A DNA stretch of 64,000 nt, taken from Sulfuricaulis sp. GTDB lineage: Bacteria > Pseudomonadota > Gammaproteobacteria > Acidiferrobacterales > Sulfurifustaceae. Shown in pieces: positions 9,010 through 19,444 of this stretch. The notes under the pieces were generated by a model. That model searched no databases and had not been told where the DNA came from. It saw only the letters and a list, made by a program, of their open reading frames with translations. Location: assembly GCF_024653915.1 (NCBI RefSeq), contig NZ_JANLGY010000028.1:1-64000 (forward strand), in the 5' to 3' direction. Made by a program: the position numbers and the translations under genes. Within the stretch, counting starts at the first letter, position 1; the number at the start of each line of letters is the position of its first letter.

Positions 9010-10197
9010 ATGCCGACTTCGTACCAAATGCCGCTGTTCTCCGCGCTGCCCGTGGCTTTCACGCATGGTCAGGGCGCCTGGCTGTGGGACACCCAAGGCA
9101 AAAAATATCTCGATGCCCTCGCCGGCATCGCCGTCTGCGGACTCGGGCATGCACACCCGGCGGTCACTGCGGCGTTGTGCGATCAGGCCGGCAAACTGCT
9201 GCACACATCCAACTGGTATGAAATCCCGTTGCAGGAGCAGCTGGCCGAACGCTTGTGCAAACTGGCTGGCATGGACAATGCTTTCTTCTGCAATTCCGGC
9301 GCGGAAGCCAACGAAGCCGCCATCAAGCTGGCACGACTCTACGGCCATCAGCGCGATATCCTGACACCCGGGATCATCGTCACCGAAGGCAGTTTTCACG
9401 GCCGCACGCTCGCCACGCTGTCCGCTTCCGGCAATCGCAAGATCCAGTCGGGCTTCGAGCCGCTGGTGCAAGGTTTCTATCGCGTGCCTTACAACGATCT
9501 CGCCGCGGTACAGCAGGTTGGCGAACGCAACAAGGATGTCGTGGCGGTGCTGGTCGAACCCATCACTGGCGAAGGCGGCGTAACCATTCCGGACGCAGGC
9601 TACCTGAAAGGGCTGCGCAAAATTTGCGATGAACGCGGCTGGCTGCTGATCGTGGATGAAATCCAGACCGGCATGTGCCGCACCGGCAAATGGTTCGCCT
9701 GCCAGCACGAAGGCGTGGTGCCGGACGTCATGACGCTGGCCAAGGGACTGGGCAACGGGGTGCCGATCGGCGCCTGCCTCGCGCATGGCAAGGCAGCGCA
9801 GGTGTTCAAGCCTGGCAGCCATGGCTCCACCTTCAGCGGCAACCCGCTGGTCTGCCGCGTGGCACTCGCCGTCATCGATGAATTGGACAAGGGAAAATTC
9901 GCCGTTCGCGCCGCCAAGCTTGGTGAAAGGCTGCTGGCCAAGCTCAAGGAAAAACTGGGCAAGGTCCCCGGCGTCAGGGAAATTCGCGGGCAGGGTCTCA
10001 TGCTCGCCGTCGAACTCGATCGGCCGTGCAAGGAACTCTTGCAACGTGCCCTGGAAAGCGGGATTCTTATCAACGTCACGGCGGAAAATGTCATTCGCCT
10101 GCTCCCGCCGCTCATCTTCACGGACAGCGAGGCCGATTTGCTGGCCGACACTCTCGACATGGTGGTGCGCGCTTACTTGGAACCCATAACAAAATGA
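9010..10197 (+). CDS. argD: Acetylornithine aminotransferase
   Basis: A 395-residue class III PLP-dependent aminotransferase that converts N-acetylglutamate semialdehyde to acetylornithine in arginine synthesis. Visible motifs are NSGAEANEAAIKLARLYG for phosphate binding, GSFHGRT, LLIVDEIQTGMCRTGK with the cofactor-binding aspartate, and TLAKGLGNGVPIGA containing the Schiff-base lysine near residue 247. GSHGSTFSGNPL follows. The length is typical. argF follows on the same strand after a 136-bp gap that holds a CACGGGG repeat, which supports the arginine assignment over the related GabT and RocD. There is no obvious ribosome site at the start, which is otherwise consistent with homologues. Confidence 0.95.
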   Translation: MPTSYQMPLFSALPVAFTHGQGAWLWDTQGKKYLDALAGIAVCGLGHAHPAVTAALCDQAGKLLHTSNWYEIPLQEQLAERLCKLAGMDNAFFCNSGAEANEAAIKLARLYGHQRDILTPGIIVTEGSFHGRTLATLSASGNRKIQSGFEPLVQGFYRVPYNDLAAVQQVGERNKDVVAVLVEPITGEGGVTIPDAGYLKGLRKICDERGWLLIVDEIQTGMCRTGKWFACQHEGVVPDVMTLAKGLGNGVPIGACLAHGKAAQVFKPGSHGSTFSGNPLVCRVALAVIDELDKGKFAVRAAKLGERLLAKLKEKLGKVPGVREIRGQGLMLAVELDRPCKELLQRALESGILINVTAENVIRLLPPLIFTDSEADLLADTLDMVVRAYLEPITK

Positions 10198-10204
10198 ATT
10201 CGAG

Positions 10205-10290
10205 CCACGGGGGACACGGGGAAAAGCATGAAAGGTGTGAATGGGCGCCCCGTTTCTGATACTTTTTACTCCCCGTGCTCCCCGTGGTTT
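10205..10290. repeat. CACGGGG tandem-arm inverted repeat (family A, copy 1)
   Basis: Left arm CCACGGGGGACACGGGGA, an AT-rich spacer of about 45 bp, and right arm TCCCCGTGCTCCCCGTGG. It fills the gap between argD and argF. Other copies are at 16939, 58377 and 59727. Confidence 0.85.
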
Positions 10291-10333
10291 AAAAATTTAG
10301 GTTTTCGTTTTGCCAGAGATTCTTAGAGAAAAA

Positions 10334-11251
10334 ATGAAACCGCGTCATTTCCTGTCATTGCTGGACCTTAGCGCCGCAGAACTCAAGCGCTTGATGACGC
10401 GCGCCATGGAACTGAAGAGCCTGCAGCGGCGCGGCAAACGCCACACAACGCTGGCCGGCAAGACCATGGCAATGATTTTCGAGAAGTCCTCCACGCGCAC
10501 GCGTGTATCCTTTGAGGCCGGCATGGCTCAGCTCGGCGGCGTGAGCCTTTTTCTTTCGCCACGCGACACCCATCTCGATCGCGGCGAAGCCGTGGAGGAC
10601 ACCGCGCGCGTATTGTCGCGCATGGTGGACATCATCGTCATCCGCGCCAATTCACATGCCATGGTCGAGCGCTTCGCGGCACACTCGCGGGTGCCGGTGA
10701 TCAACGCGCTGACCGAGCTCAATCATCCCTGCCAATTGTTAGCCGACATCCAGACCTATCTCGAAAAGCGCGGGAAGATTGCCGGCAAGAAAGCCGCGTG
10801 GATCGGCGATGGAAACAATGTCTGCCATTCCTGGATCGACGCCTCGCACCAGTTCAAATTTCAGCTCAATATCGCCACGCCCAGGGGTTACGAACCGAAA
10901 CCGGAATGGGTTTCTGCCTGCCGCGACCACGTGACGCTGCATCATGAACCGGCACAGGCGGCAAAGGGGGCGGATATCGTCGTGACCGACACCTGGGCCA
11001 GCATGGGGCAAGAACATGAAAAAGCTGAACGCACCAAGGCCTTCTCCGGGTTTATGGTGGACAACACGCTCATGAAGCTGGCCAAAAAAGATGCTGTCTT
11101 CATGCACTGCCTGCCAGCCTATCGCGGTGCCGAAGTGGCGGCCGATGTCATTGATGGACCGCAGAGCGTCGTCTGGGACGAAGCCGAAAACCGGTTGCAT
11201 GCCCAGAAAGCCCTGCTGGAATTCCTGCTCGCCAGCCCTTCAAAAAAATAA
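10334..11251 (+). CDS. argF: Ornithine carbamoyltransferase
   Basis: A 305-residue transcarbamoylase making citrulline from ornithine and carbamoyl phosphate. Carbamoyl-phosphate motifs are KSSTRTRVSFE near residue 50 and HPCQLLAD near 130. The ornithine and catalytic segments are DTWASMGQE and the C-terminal MHCLPAYRG. I chose the ATG at 10334, which gives the usual length and the family-like start MKPRHFLSLLDLS. An upstream in-frame TTG at 10310 would add eight residues encoded beside the family A repeat. It sits with argD in the arginine pathway. Confidence 0.95.
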   Translation: MKPRHFLSLLDLSAAELKRLMTRAMELKSLQRRGKRHTTLAGKTMAMIFEKSSTRTRVSFEAGMAQLGGVSLFLSPRDTHLDRGEAVEDTARVLSRMVDIIVIRANSHAMVERFAAHSRVPVINALTELNHPCQLLADIQTYLEKRGKIAGKKAAWIGDGNNVCHSWIDASHQFKFQLNIATPRGYEPKPEWVSACRDHVTLHHEPAQAAKGADIVVTDTWASMGQEHEKAERTKAFSGFMVDNTLMKLAKKDAVFMHCLPAYRGAEVAADVIDGPQSVVWDEAENRLHAQKALLEFLLASPSKK

Positions 11252-11327
11252 ACCGCACTACCCGGGCTCGTTCGCTCCGCCCCCAACGCGTTTGGCCGCC
11301 CCGGCGCGCATCTGCTAGGCTAGCGTT

Positions 11328-12410
11328 GTGAACGAAATCCTCGCGCTCGATGACATTGAATGTCAGTACGATGGACGCCTCGCCGTGTGCGGTCTGTCGA
11401 TGCGCGTCAATGCGGGCAGTATTGTTTGCCTGCTGGGGCCGAGCGGTTGCGGCAAAACCACTGTGTTGCGCGCTATCGCCGGTTTTCATCCGCTGAGCGC
11501 GGGCAATATCTGGATCAATGGCAACGCCGTTTCCCAGCCGGGTTTCACCCTGCCTCCGGAGAAGCGTCATCTTGGCATGGTGTTTCAGGATCATGCCCTG
11601 TTTCCGCACCTCGATGTCGCTGGCAACATTGGCTTCGGCCTGCGCGGAATCACAAGCGCGCAGAAGCAAAAGCACGTCAGTGAGCTGCTTGAGATCACCG
11701 GCTTGAATGGCATGGGGGCACGCTACCCGCATGAACTCTCCGGCGGCCAGCAGCAGCGCGTGGCGCTGGCACGCGCATTGGCACCCAAGCCTGACCTCAT
11801 CCTGCTCGATGAACCGTTTTCCAATCTCGATATCGAACTGCGCGAACGCCTGTCTGGTGAGGTGCGCGAGATTCTCAAACAACGCGGCGCCACCGGCGTG
11901 CTGGTGACACACGATCAACACGAGGCCTTTGCACTCGGCGATGCTGTTGGCGTAATGCACGAGGGTAAACTGTTGCAATGGGATACGCCCTACAACCTGT
12001 ATCACGAACCGAACAACCGCTTTGTTGCGGACTTTATCGGTCAGGGCGTGTTCCTGCGCGGCACGCTGCTAACACCCGACACGGTCGAAACCGAAATCGG
12101 CGTACACAAGGGCAATCGTGCTTATGACTGGGGACGGGGGACGCAGATCGAACTGCTGTTGCGCCCGGATGACATTGTGCCGGACCCGGAAGGTCCGCTC
12201 AAGGCGAAAGTGGTTCAGAAGGCTTTTCGTGGCGCGGAGATTCTTTACACCTTGCGCCTGTCCAGCGGCGGTCGGTTACTGGCGCTGTTTCCCAGTCACG
12301 CCGATCACGCCATCGGCGAACGCGTCGGCATCCGCGTACAGGCCGATCACCTCGTGGCCTTCCCGCTCTCCACGGGGCAGCCTGTCAAAACAGCTCAAGC
12401 GGCGAAGTAG
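11328..12410 (+). CDS. ABC transporter ATP-binding protein, FbpC/PotA-like
   Basis: A 360-residue ATPase. Walker A is GPSGCGKTT near residue 38, the Q-loop segment is [12 protein letters not shown], the signature is [15 protein letters not shown], Walker B is [12 protein letters not shown] and the H-loop is [12 protein letters not shown]-terminal TOBE-like region (about 240-345) is typical of importer ATPases for iron(III), spermidine or sugars. The start is GTG, giving [14 protein letters not shown]. No permease or binding protein lies nearby, so the substrate cannot be read from context; FbpC-type iron uptake is the closest resemblance. It ends 18 bp before the convergent Sat-CysC gene. Confidence 0.85.
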   Translation: MNEILALDDIECQYDGRLAVCGLSMRVNAGSIVCLLGPSGCGKTTVLRAIAGFHPLSAGNIWINGNAVSQPGFTLPPEKRHLGMVFQDHALFPHLDVAGNIGFGLRGITSAQKQKHVSELLEITGLNGMGARYPHELSGGQQQRVALARALAPKPDLILLDEPFSNLDIELRERLSGEVREILKQRGATGVLVTHDQHEAFALGDAVGVMHEGKLLQWDTPYNLYHEPNNRFVADFIGQGVFLRGTLLTPDTVETEIGVHKGNRAYDWGRGTQIELLLRPDDIVPDPEGPLKAKVVQKAFRGAEILYTLRLSSGGRLLALFPSHADHAIGERVGIRVQADHLVAFPLSTGQPVKTAQAAK

Positions 12411-12428
12411 CCGCGCCTGATCCTGGAG

Positions 12429-14291
12429 TTATTTGTGAATCGGTTTCCCGCTGCCAAGAACAGGCCCCGCATCGCCATGGGATTGGGTCAAGGGCAACAC
12501 ACTCCCGGAGTTTGAAGTCCAGAGCGTGGCCGGATCGCGTTTCGGCTTGGCCTGACCCGCGCCAACCTTGTCCACGCGCGCCATGTAGCCCTCCGTCGTG
12601 AGATACGCGAGTATCTTGTCCGCCGCTTCATTGGCCGATTGCAAGGAAGTGTCTACAACGATCTCGGGGTTGATCGGTGTTTCATAAGGATCGGACACGC
12701 CGGTAAATTGTTTGATCAGGCCTGCACGCGCCCGTGCATACAGCCCTTTGCGGTCACGCGATTCACAGGTGTCGAGCGGTGTGGCCACGTGAATCTCGAT
12801 GAAGTCACCGTCCTCCTCGACCATGGAGCGTACCTGCGCGCGCGTGTTGGCATAGGGTGCAATCGGCGCGCAAATCGCAATCCCGCCGTGGCGCGTGATC
12901 AGGCTCGCGACATAGCCCTGGCGCAACACGTTAATGTCACGATGCTCGCGCGAGAAACCGAGCTCAGAGGAAATGTTCTTGCGCACGATGTCACCGTCGA
13001 GCAGCGTGACGGGGCGTGCCTCCTGTTCCTTGAGCCGCGCAGTCAGCACCTGCGCCAGCGTGGATTTGCCCGCGCCCGACAGGCCGGTAAAAAACAGGGT
13101 GAAACCCTGGCGCAGCGTCTTGTGCCATTCTTCCAGCACCGCCGGATAGGAAAACCAGTGCGCCACCTCGGCATTCTGTTCGTGCGAAGCCACCCGGATC
13201 TTTCCCTTCATGCGCCGGCTGGCGCCGCGGGGTGAAAGCAGTTTCTCCGGCTGGTCTTCCTCCAGCACCAGGTTGCGGAATGGCACGACTTCGATGCCGA
13301 TCTCCTGCGCGTGCCACACCACGGAATCGAGGCCATGATATTTCCCGTACAAAGACTCACCCGTGGCGCCCTCGCCCTGGTCATCGTAATCGTGCTCCAC
13401 GATGAAGTGCGTGCAGCCGAAATTCTTGTGGAGAATGGCATGCCATATGGCGCTGCGCGCGCCACTGTGGCGTGGCGACAGTTCGAGCAGATTAAGTTGC
13501 GCGGCCTGCGACGAATAATGATCAAGTACTGCACTCAATGCCCGTGCGCGTGAAAAGTGATCGGCGTCGTTCAAACCCCGACGTCCAACGGACGATTGAA
13601 TCAGCAGCACGGCATCTTTCAGGTAAGTCGTGCGCTTGGTGAATTCCACGTGCGCACGGTGCATGAGATGGCGCGGGTGATAACCGACCACGCGTGTGGC
13701 GCCCTGGCGCGCCAATCGCGCGCGCACTTCCGCCGGCGTCTGGCGCAGGGGAGCAAAATCATGATGGGTCGGCAGTTCCACGACTTCGAGTTTGCCGCTG
13801 AGGCAAGCGTCACCGCTGGCGTTGAGCAGCTGATTTGCCGCCGCATGCGTGATGGAACGGGTGCCGTAGAGGCACTGCGCTTCCGCGCCCTTGTCCGGCT
13901 GCCATTTCTCCGCCACCGTGAGCACGGCCATGAGCGTGCCCTCGCCATCGCGTAGCGCGATGGTCTGACCCGGTGAAATGCTTTCCGAGAATTTCAACGA
14001 TACATCAAGCGTCACCGGAATCGGCCAGAGCTTGCCATCGGCAAGACGCATGCCCGCGCACACGGCCTCGTAATCCGACTGTCCCATGAAAGACTGAAGC
14101 GGCGAAAACACGCCGGTCGCCAGCATTTCCAGATCGGCGAGCTGCCGAGGAGAAAGATCGAGAGAAACGAGATCGCGCGAAGCTGTCTTGATTTCGGCTG
14201 CGCGTTCAGGATTAACCTTGAGATTGACCAGTGTGCCGCCGTAGGGTGAATTCAGTTCTTTCGAGGTGACCAGCCGCTGTATGCCGCTCAT
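12429..14291 (-). CDS. Bifunctional sulfate adenylyltransferase-like / adenylylsulfate kinase
   Basis: A 620-residue fusion. The N-terminal ~400 residues resemble ATP sulfurylase. The C-terminal ~180 are APS kinase, with P-loop GLSGAGKST, LLDGDIVRKNISSELGFSRE and the YANTRAQVR region. The sulfurylase active site is unusual. The canonical QTRNPLHRAH-type motif reads HPRHLMHRAH, keeping the Arg and HxxH. The canonical GRDHAG reads EHDYDDQG. The product could therefore be APS/PAPS, or the first domain could have altered activity. The start ATG at 14291 has an AAGGAG site, and the longer upstream frame is not supported. It is convergent with the ABC ATPase and divergent from the FimX-like gene. 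Confidence 0.82.
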   Translation of the reverse strand: MSGIQRLVTSKELNSPYGGTLVNLKVNPERAAEIKTASRDLVSLDLSPRQLADLEMLATGVFSPLQSFMGQSDYEAVCAGMRLADGKLWPIPVTLDVSLKFSESISPGQTIALRDGEGTLMAVLTVAEKWQPDKGAEAQCLYGTRSITHAAANQLLNASGDACLSGKLEVVELPTHHDFAPLRQTPAEVRARLARQGATRVVGYHPRHLMHRAHVEFTKRTTYLKDAVLLIQSSVGRRGLNDADHFSRARALSAVLDHYSSQAAQLNLLELSPRHSGARSAIWHAILHKNFGCTHFIVEHDYDDQGEGATGESLYGKYHGLDSVVWHAQEIGIEVVPFRNLVLEEDQPEKLLSPRGASRRMKGKIRVASHEQNAEVAHWFSYPAVLEEWHKTLRQGFTLFFTGLSGAGKSTLAQVLTARLKEQEARPVTLLDGDIVRKNISSELGFSREHRDINVLRQGYVASLITRHGGIAICAPIAPYANTRAQVRSMVEEDGDFIEIHVATPLDTCESRDRKGLYARARAGLIKQFTGVSDPYETPINPEIVVDTSLQSANEAADKILAYLTTEGYMARVDKVGAGQAKPKRDPATLWTSNSGSVLPLTQSHGDAGPVLGSGKPIHK

Positions 14292-14670
14292 AGATATACT
14301 CCTTGTCGCTTCCCGCCTTTCCACGATATCGGCGCCACCCCCGAAAAGGTGAACGTTCGACATTCCCCGGTAGGTAAACCCCAATCTTGGGTTAGAGCCG
14401 TGTGTATCAGGCACTTGCTTGCGCAACCCCACTAGAAGGGCAAGCCTATACAGGGTTTGCAAAAGGACAATTGAACGGTCATGTCAGGACGATAAGTGGC
14501 ACATATTGCTGGACCAGGGGCACCGTAACCTGCCGGTAGAATAGGGATATCTGGAACGATTTTTGCTGCCATACTAAAGACTGGTCATCCACGTTGTTTC
14601 CCGCATTTTGCGGCCCAAAAACGGGTTTACAGGGGCGTTTTGCTAAAATAGTCTTCAGAAAGAGGGAATT
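14292..14670. other. Divergent intergenic region, Sat-CysC / FimX-like
   Basis: A 379-bp non-coding stretch that should contain divergent promoters. I see a short hairpin (CCCAATCTTGGG) near 14381 and a possible -10 box TAAAAT about 25 bp before the FimX-like GTG start, without a convincing -35. No repeat of the main families and no credible small gene is visible. Confidence 0.5.
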
Positions 14671-16905
14671 GTGGATAAAAAGATATTACGCCTGCTGATT
14701 GTTGACGATTCGCCGGATGACTCCGAACTGGCCGTGGCATCGCTGCGCAAGGCCGGTTACATGCTCAAGAATCAGCGCGTGCAGGATCTCGCCTCCATGC
14801 AAGCGGCGCTCGACAAGGGAACCTGGGACGTGGTGCTCTCGGAATACACGCTCCCGCATTTTGGCGCGCAGTTGGCGCTGGACCTGGTCAAGCGTGCGCA
14901 TCTCGATATTCCCTTTCTCGTCGTCACCCGCAACATCCGCGACCCGGACCTCGTCAAGATCATGCGCAACGGCGCTCATGACGTGGTGTTGAAAAGCCAG
15001 TCGGCGCGCCTCGCCCCCGCCGTGGAGCGCGAGCTGCACGTGGCCGAGGAGCGCCGCAAGCATCAAAAAATGTCGCTGGCGCTGAACGAAGTGGAGAACA
15101 AAAACCGCGCCATCATCGAAGGTTCGCGCGAGGCCATTTGTTACTGCCTAGACGGCATGCACATCGACGCCAACAAGGCCTACCTCGAGATGTTCGGCTA
15201 TCAGGACCTGAGCGAACTCGAGGGCGTGCCCGTGCTCAATCTGGTCGATAAATCCGAACACGTGCGCTTCAAGGATTATCTGCGCAAGATCAATTCACCG
15301 AATCCTCCCGAGCCCCAGGAATTTCTGGCGGCGAAAAAGGGCGGGCAGCATTTCCACGCGGAACTGGCCATCTCGCCCATCGTCCTCAACGGCGAGAGTT
15401 GCACGCAATTCGTCGTCATTGACGTCTCGAAACGCAAGGCCGTCGAGAACCGCTTGCAATACCTGAATCAGCACGATCCGCTCACCGGACTGTACAACCG
15501 CCATCATTTCACCCAGGAACTGTCCAAGGCGCTGGAAAAGGTGAAACAGGATGACAGCCGGAGCGCCCTGCTTTATCTCGATCTCAACGAGCTCAAGGAC
15601 ATCAACGATTCCCTCGGCCATGCCGCCGGCGACCGGCTGCTGCTGAAGATTGCCCGCATGTTCCGGGACAAACTCGGCGAGTCGACAATTCTTGCGCGCT
15701 TCAGCGGAGATGAATTCACCGCGCTGTTGCACGGCATGAACGACAGTCAGATCAAGGAAGCCGTGGCCTCCATGCTTTCGTCACTGAAAGAAACCACTTT
15801 TAGCGAGGGCGGCAAAACTTTCCGCTGCGATGGCACGATTGGCGTAGTAGTGATCGACAAAAACAGCGAAAACGCACAAGCGGTGCTGAACAAGGCCTAC
15901 CAGACCTGTCAGGGCAACCGGCCGTCCAAACCGACGCCCGTAGCTGTTCCTGTTCCGGCAACGGAAATGGCAACGGCCTCGAAGCCATTGCCCGCGGTCG
16001 AGGTTCACGCCACGGCTAACATACCGGCACTGGCACCGGCGCCGATACCCGTGCTCACGGAAATCCGCCGTCCCGCGCCGGCTATCTCGGCAGCCACCGC
16101 GCACGAGTGGGAGGCACGGCTCAAAACCGCGCTGGAGAAAGACGGCTTCCAGCTTGCCTACCAGCCCACCGTCAATCTTCACGGTGACCCGGCGGAGTAT
16201 TTTGAAGTGCTGCTGCGACTGCCCGGCCGCAATGGCGAACTGATCCACGCCGGCGAATTCATGCCCGCCGCGGAACAACTGGGATTGCTGGCCGTGATCG
16301 ATCGCTGGGTCATCCGCCAGTCAGTTCAATCGCTCGCCGCGCTGCATCGCGAGGGCCGGCAGGCCAGCTTCTTCATCAATTTGTCCCCGGTGTCGCTGGG
16401 GGACCCTGAACTGCTGTCAATGCTCCAGAAACAGATTGCCGTCGCGCAAATCAAACCGGAATATCTGGTGCTCGAGGCCGATGAGCCCGCCGTCATGGCG
16501 AATCCCTCCGACGCCGCCATGTTCATGCAGGCCGTGCGAAGAATCGGATGCCGTTTCGCGATTGACAATTTCGGCAACAACCTCAGCACGCTCAACCGTC
16601 TGCGCGACATGCCGGTCGATTTCCTCAAGATATCGGGTTCTCTTATCCGCAACCTGTCGACCGACGTGCTCACCCGCACCTCGCTCAAGGCCATCATCGA
16701 TCTCGCCAAGTCCATGAACAAACAGACCATCGCCAAATTCGTCGAGAAAGCAGACGATCTCGGCGTGCTCTGGAACCTCGGTTTCGATTACGTGCAGGGT
16801 AACTATTTTCAACAGGCAGACGCCCACACCGATTACACCTTCGCGGACGAAACCACGCTCGCCACTGACACCAGCTCGCCCACATGGGCGAATTCCCGCC
16901 GCTGA
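14671..16905 (+). CDS. FimX-like REC-PAS-GGDEF-EAL protein with degenerate signalling sites
   Basis: A 744-residue cytosolic protein. The order is receiver (about 5-125), PAS (about 145-260), GGDEF (about 270-410), a Pro/Ala-rich linker (about 420-480) and EAL (about 485-725). Several sites are altered. The receiver phosphoacceptor position reads LSEYTLP, with Glu for Asp. The GGDEF motif reads FSGDEF. The EAL motif reads EVLLR, the metal motif DDFG reads DNFG, and KID reads KIS. This domain order and the EVL motif match Pseudomonas FimX, a c-di-GMP-binding regulator of type IV pili that lacks phosphodiesterase output. A pilus ATPase gene is present at 58480. The start is GTG with an AGAGGG site. 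Confidence 0.85.
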   Translation: MDKKILRLLIVDDSPDDSELAVASLRKAGYMLKNQRVQDLASMQAALDKGTWDVVLSEYTLPHFGAQLALDLVKRAHLDIPFLVVTRNIRDPDLVKIMRNGAHDVVLKSQSARLAPAVERELHVAEERRKHQKMSLALNEVENKNRAIIEGSREAICYCLDGMHIDANKAYLEMFGYQDLSELEGVPVLNLVDKSEHVRFKDYLRKINSPNPPEPQEFLAAKKGGQHFHAELAISPIVLNGESCTQFVVIDVSKRKAVENRLQYLNQHDPLTGLYNRHHFTQELSKALEKVKQDDSRSALLYLDLNELKDINDSLGHAAGDRLLLKIARMFRDKLGESTILARFSGDEFTALLHGMNDSQIKEAVASMLSSLKETTFSEGGKTFRCDGTIGVVVIDKNSENAQAVLNKAYQTCQGNRPSKPTPVAVPVPATEMATASKPLPAVEVHATANIPALAPAPIPVLTEIRRPAPAISAATAHEWEARLKTALEKDGFQLAYQPTVNLHGDPAEYFEVLLRLPGRNGELIHAGEFMPAAEQLGLLAVIDRWVIRQSVQSLAALHREGRQASFFINLSPVSLGDPELLSMLQKQIAVAQIKPEYLVLEADEPAVMANPSDAAMFMQAVRRIGCRFAIDNFGNNLSTLNRLRDMPVDFLKISGSLIRNLSTDVLTRTSLKAIIDLAKSMNKQTIAKFVEKADDLGVLWNLGFDYVQGNYFQQADAHTDYTFADETTLATDTSSPTWANSRR

Positions 16906-16938
16906 CTTAACTCTAAAAACCCGGAAAAAAACTGATTC

Positions 16939-17034
16939 AAACCACGGGGAACACGGGGAAAAGAGTGTAAAAAGGTAAAAAAACGACTTCCTATCTTCTC
17001 AGAAATTTTTCATTCCCCGTGCTCCCCGTGGTTT
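16939..17034. repeat. CACGGGG tandem-arm inverted repeat (family A, copy 2)
   Basis: Left arm AAACCACGGGGAACACGGGG, a spacer of about 55 bp rich in A/T, and right arm CCCCGTGCTCCCCGTGGTTT. It lies between the codirectional FimX-like gene and ettA. This is the cleanest copy of family A. Confidence 0.88.
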
Positions 17035-17125
17035 AAGATTTTTTTATAGGTTTACTCCAGTCGGCGTTGCCTCCTTTCATGCGCACTCTATAATAAGCCG
17101 CGTTTGACCCACACCAGGTAACACC

Positions 17126-18802
<1,677 letters not shown>

Positions 18803-19109
18803 CCAGGCTGTCAAGCCTCTTTCTCTTCCCGTGGCGAGCGAAGAACCCACTAAATATTCTATTGTCCGCACCTGGAACAACTGAAAACACACTATAAATG
18901 GGCAGATTCAGCTGACCGACGGCTGGGCAGATGCCAGCGGCTTCTGTTAGATTGTTGCCGTCCTGTACTTATCAGGAACTTGCGCAGGGAAAGTGTGTCA
19001 TAAGTGTTCGGTTGATTTCGTCGGGGTCATGACATCGATCATTTACCCTACTGAGACCCTTCCAGCGGAATTAATCGAATGTATAAACCTTAAACCAATG
19101 GAGACGATC
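18803..19109. other. Intergenic region and leader upstream of the bufferin operon
   Basis: A 307-bp gap. It holds a short hairpin just after ettA (AGGCT-GTCA-AGCCT followed by a pyrimidine tract, a weak terminator candidate) and the ECF-type promoter at 18975-19002. That promoter would leave a leader of about 100 nt before bufA. An open frame running through the leader in frame with bufA has no ribosome site and is not considered real. Confidence 0.5.
18975..19002 (+). promoter_or_regulatory. Candidate ECF (RpoE-type) sigma promoter for the bufferin operon
   Basis: GGAACTT at 18975-18981 matches the sigma-E -35 consensus exactly. After 16 bp, TCATA at 18998-19002 resembles the -10 box TCAAA/TCTGA. 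The start point would be near 19008, about 100 nt before bufA. Bufferin operons are reported to be under ECF sigma control in other bacteria, which fits. Confidence 0.55.
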
Positions 19110-19382
19110 ATGATGAATGCCAAGAAAATCACCGGCCTTGCCCTCGCAACGGCCGCCGCTGGACTGTTTGCGACCGCAGGAATTCCGGCTGCCTACGCTG
19201 CCAAACATGAAATGGAAGCCAAGGTTCACTGCGACGGCGTAAACTCCTGCAAGGGTACGTCGGCCTGCCAGACTGCATCGAGCGCCTGCAAGGGCCAAAA
19301 CAGCTGCAAGGGCAAAGGCTGGTCGTACATGAGCAAAGCGGAATGTGATGCCGCCAAAGCTAAAATGATGGATAAGAAGTAA
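19110..19382 (+). CDS. bufA: BufA2-type bufferin precursor (periplasmic copper-binding RiPP)
   Basis: A 90-residue peptide. It has a signal peptide (hydrophobic run [18 protein letters not shown], cleavage near AAYAA) and a mature part with six cysteines. Five lie in a repeated SCKG/ACxx pattern ([25 protein letters not shown]) and one in AECDAAK. This pattern is that of BufA2 bufferins. In these, MNIO enzymes convert cysteines to thiooxazole-type groups that chelate copper in the periplasm. The ATG at 19110 follows a GGAGA site; an ATG at 19113 is equally possible. The maturation genes bufB and bufC follow, separated by a strong terminator hairpin. Confidence 0.88.
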   Translation: MMNAKKITGLALATAAAGLFATAGIPAAYAAKHEMEAKVHCDGVNSCKGTSACQTASSACKGQNSCKGKGWSYMSKAECDAAKAKMMDKK

Positions 19383-19410
19383 CACAATCCACAATTCAGA
19401 GCCGCAAAAA

Positions 19411-19440
19411 CCGGGCGCCGAAAGGCGCCCGGTGTTTTTT
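19411..19440 (+). terminator. Terminator/attenuator between bufA and bufB
   Basis: CCGGGCGCC-GAAA-GGCGCCCGG followed by TGTTTTTT: a 9-bp all-GC stem, stable tetraloop and T-tract. It ends 4 bp before the bufB start codon, so bufB and bufC would be expressed only by read-through. The precursor peptide would then be made in excess over its enzymes. Confidence 0.9.
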
Positions 19441-19444
19441 CAAA

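Noticed and set aside
14292-14462. 57-residue N-terminal extension of the Sat-CysC fusion
   Set aside because: The ATG at 14291 has a strong AAGGAG site and gives the family-like start; the extension looks like leader sequence.
18993-19109. N-terminal extension of the bufferin precursor from an upstream start
   Set aside because: It would hide the signal peptide behind about 39 residues and has no ribosome site. The ATG at 19110 has one.
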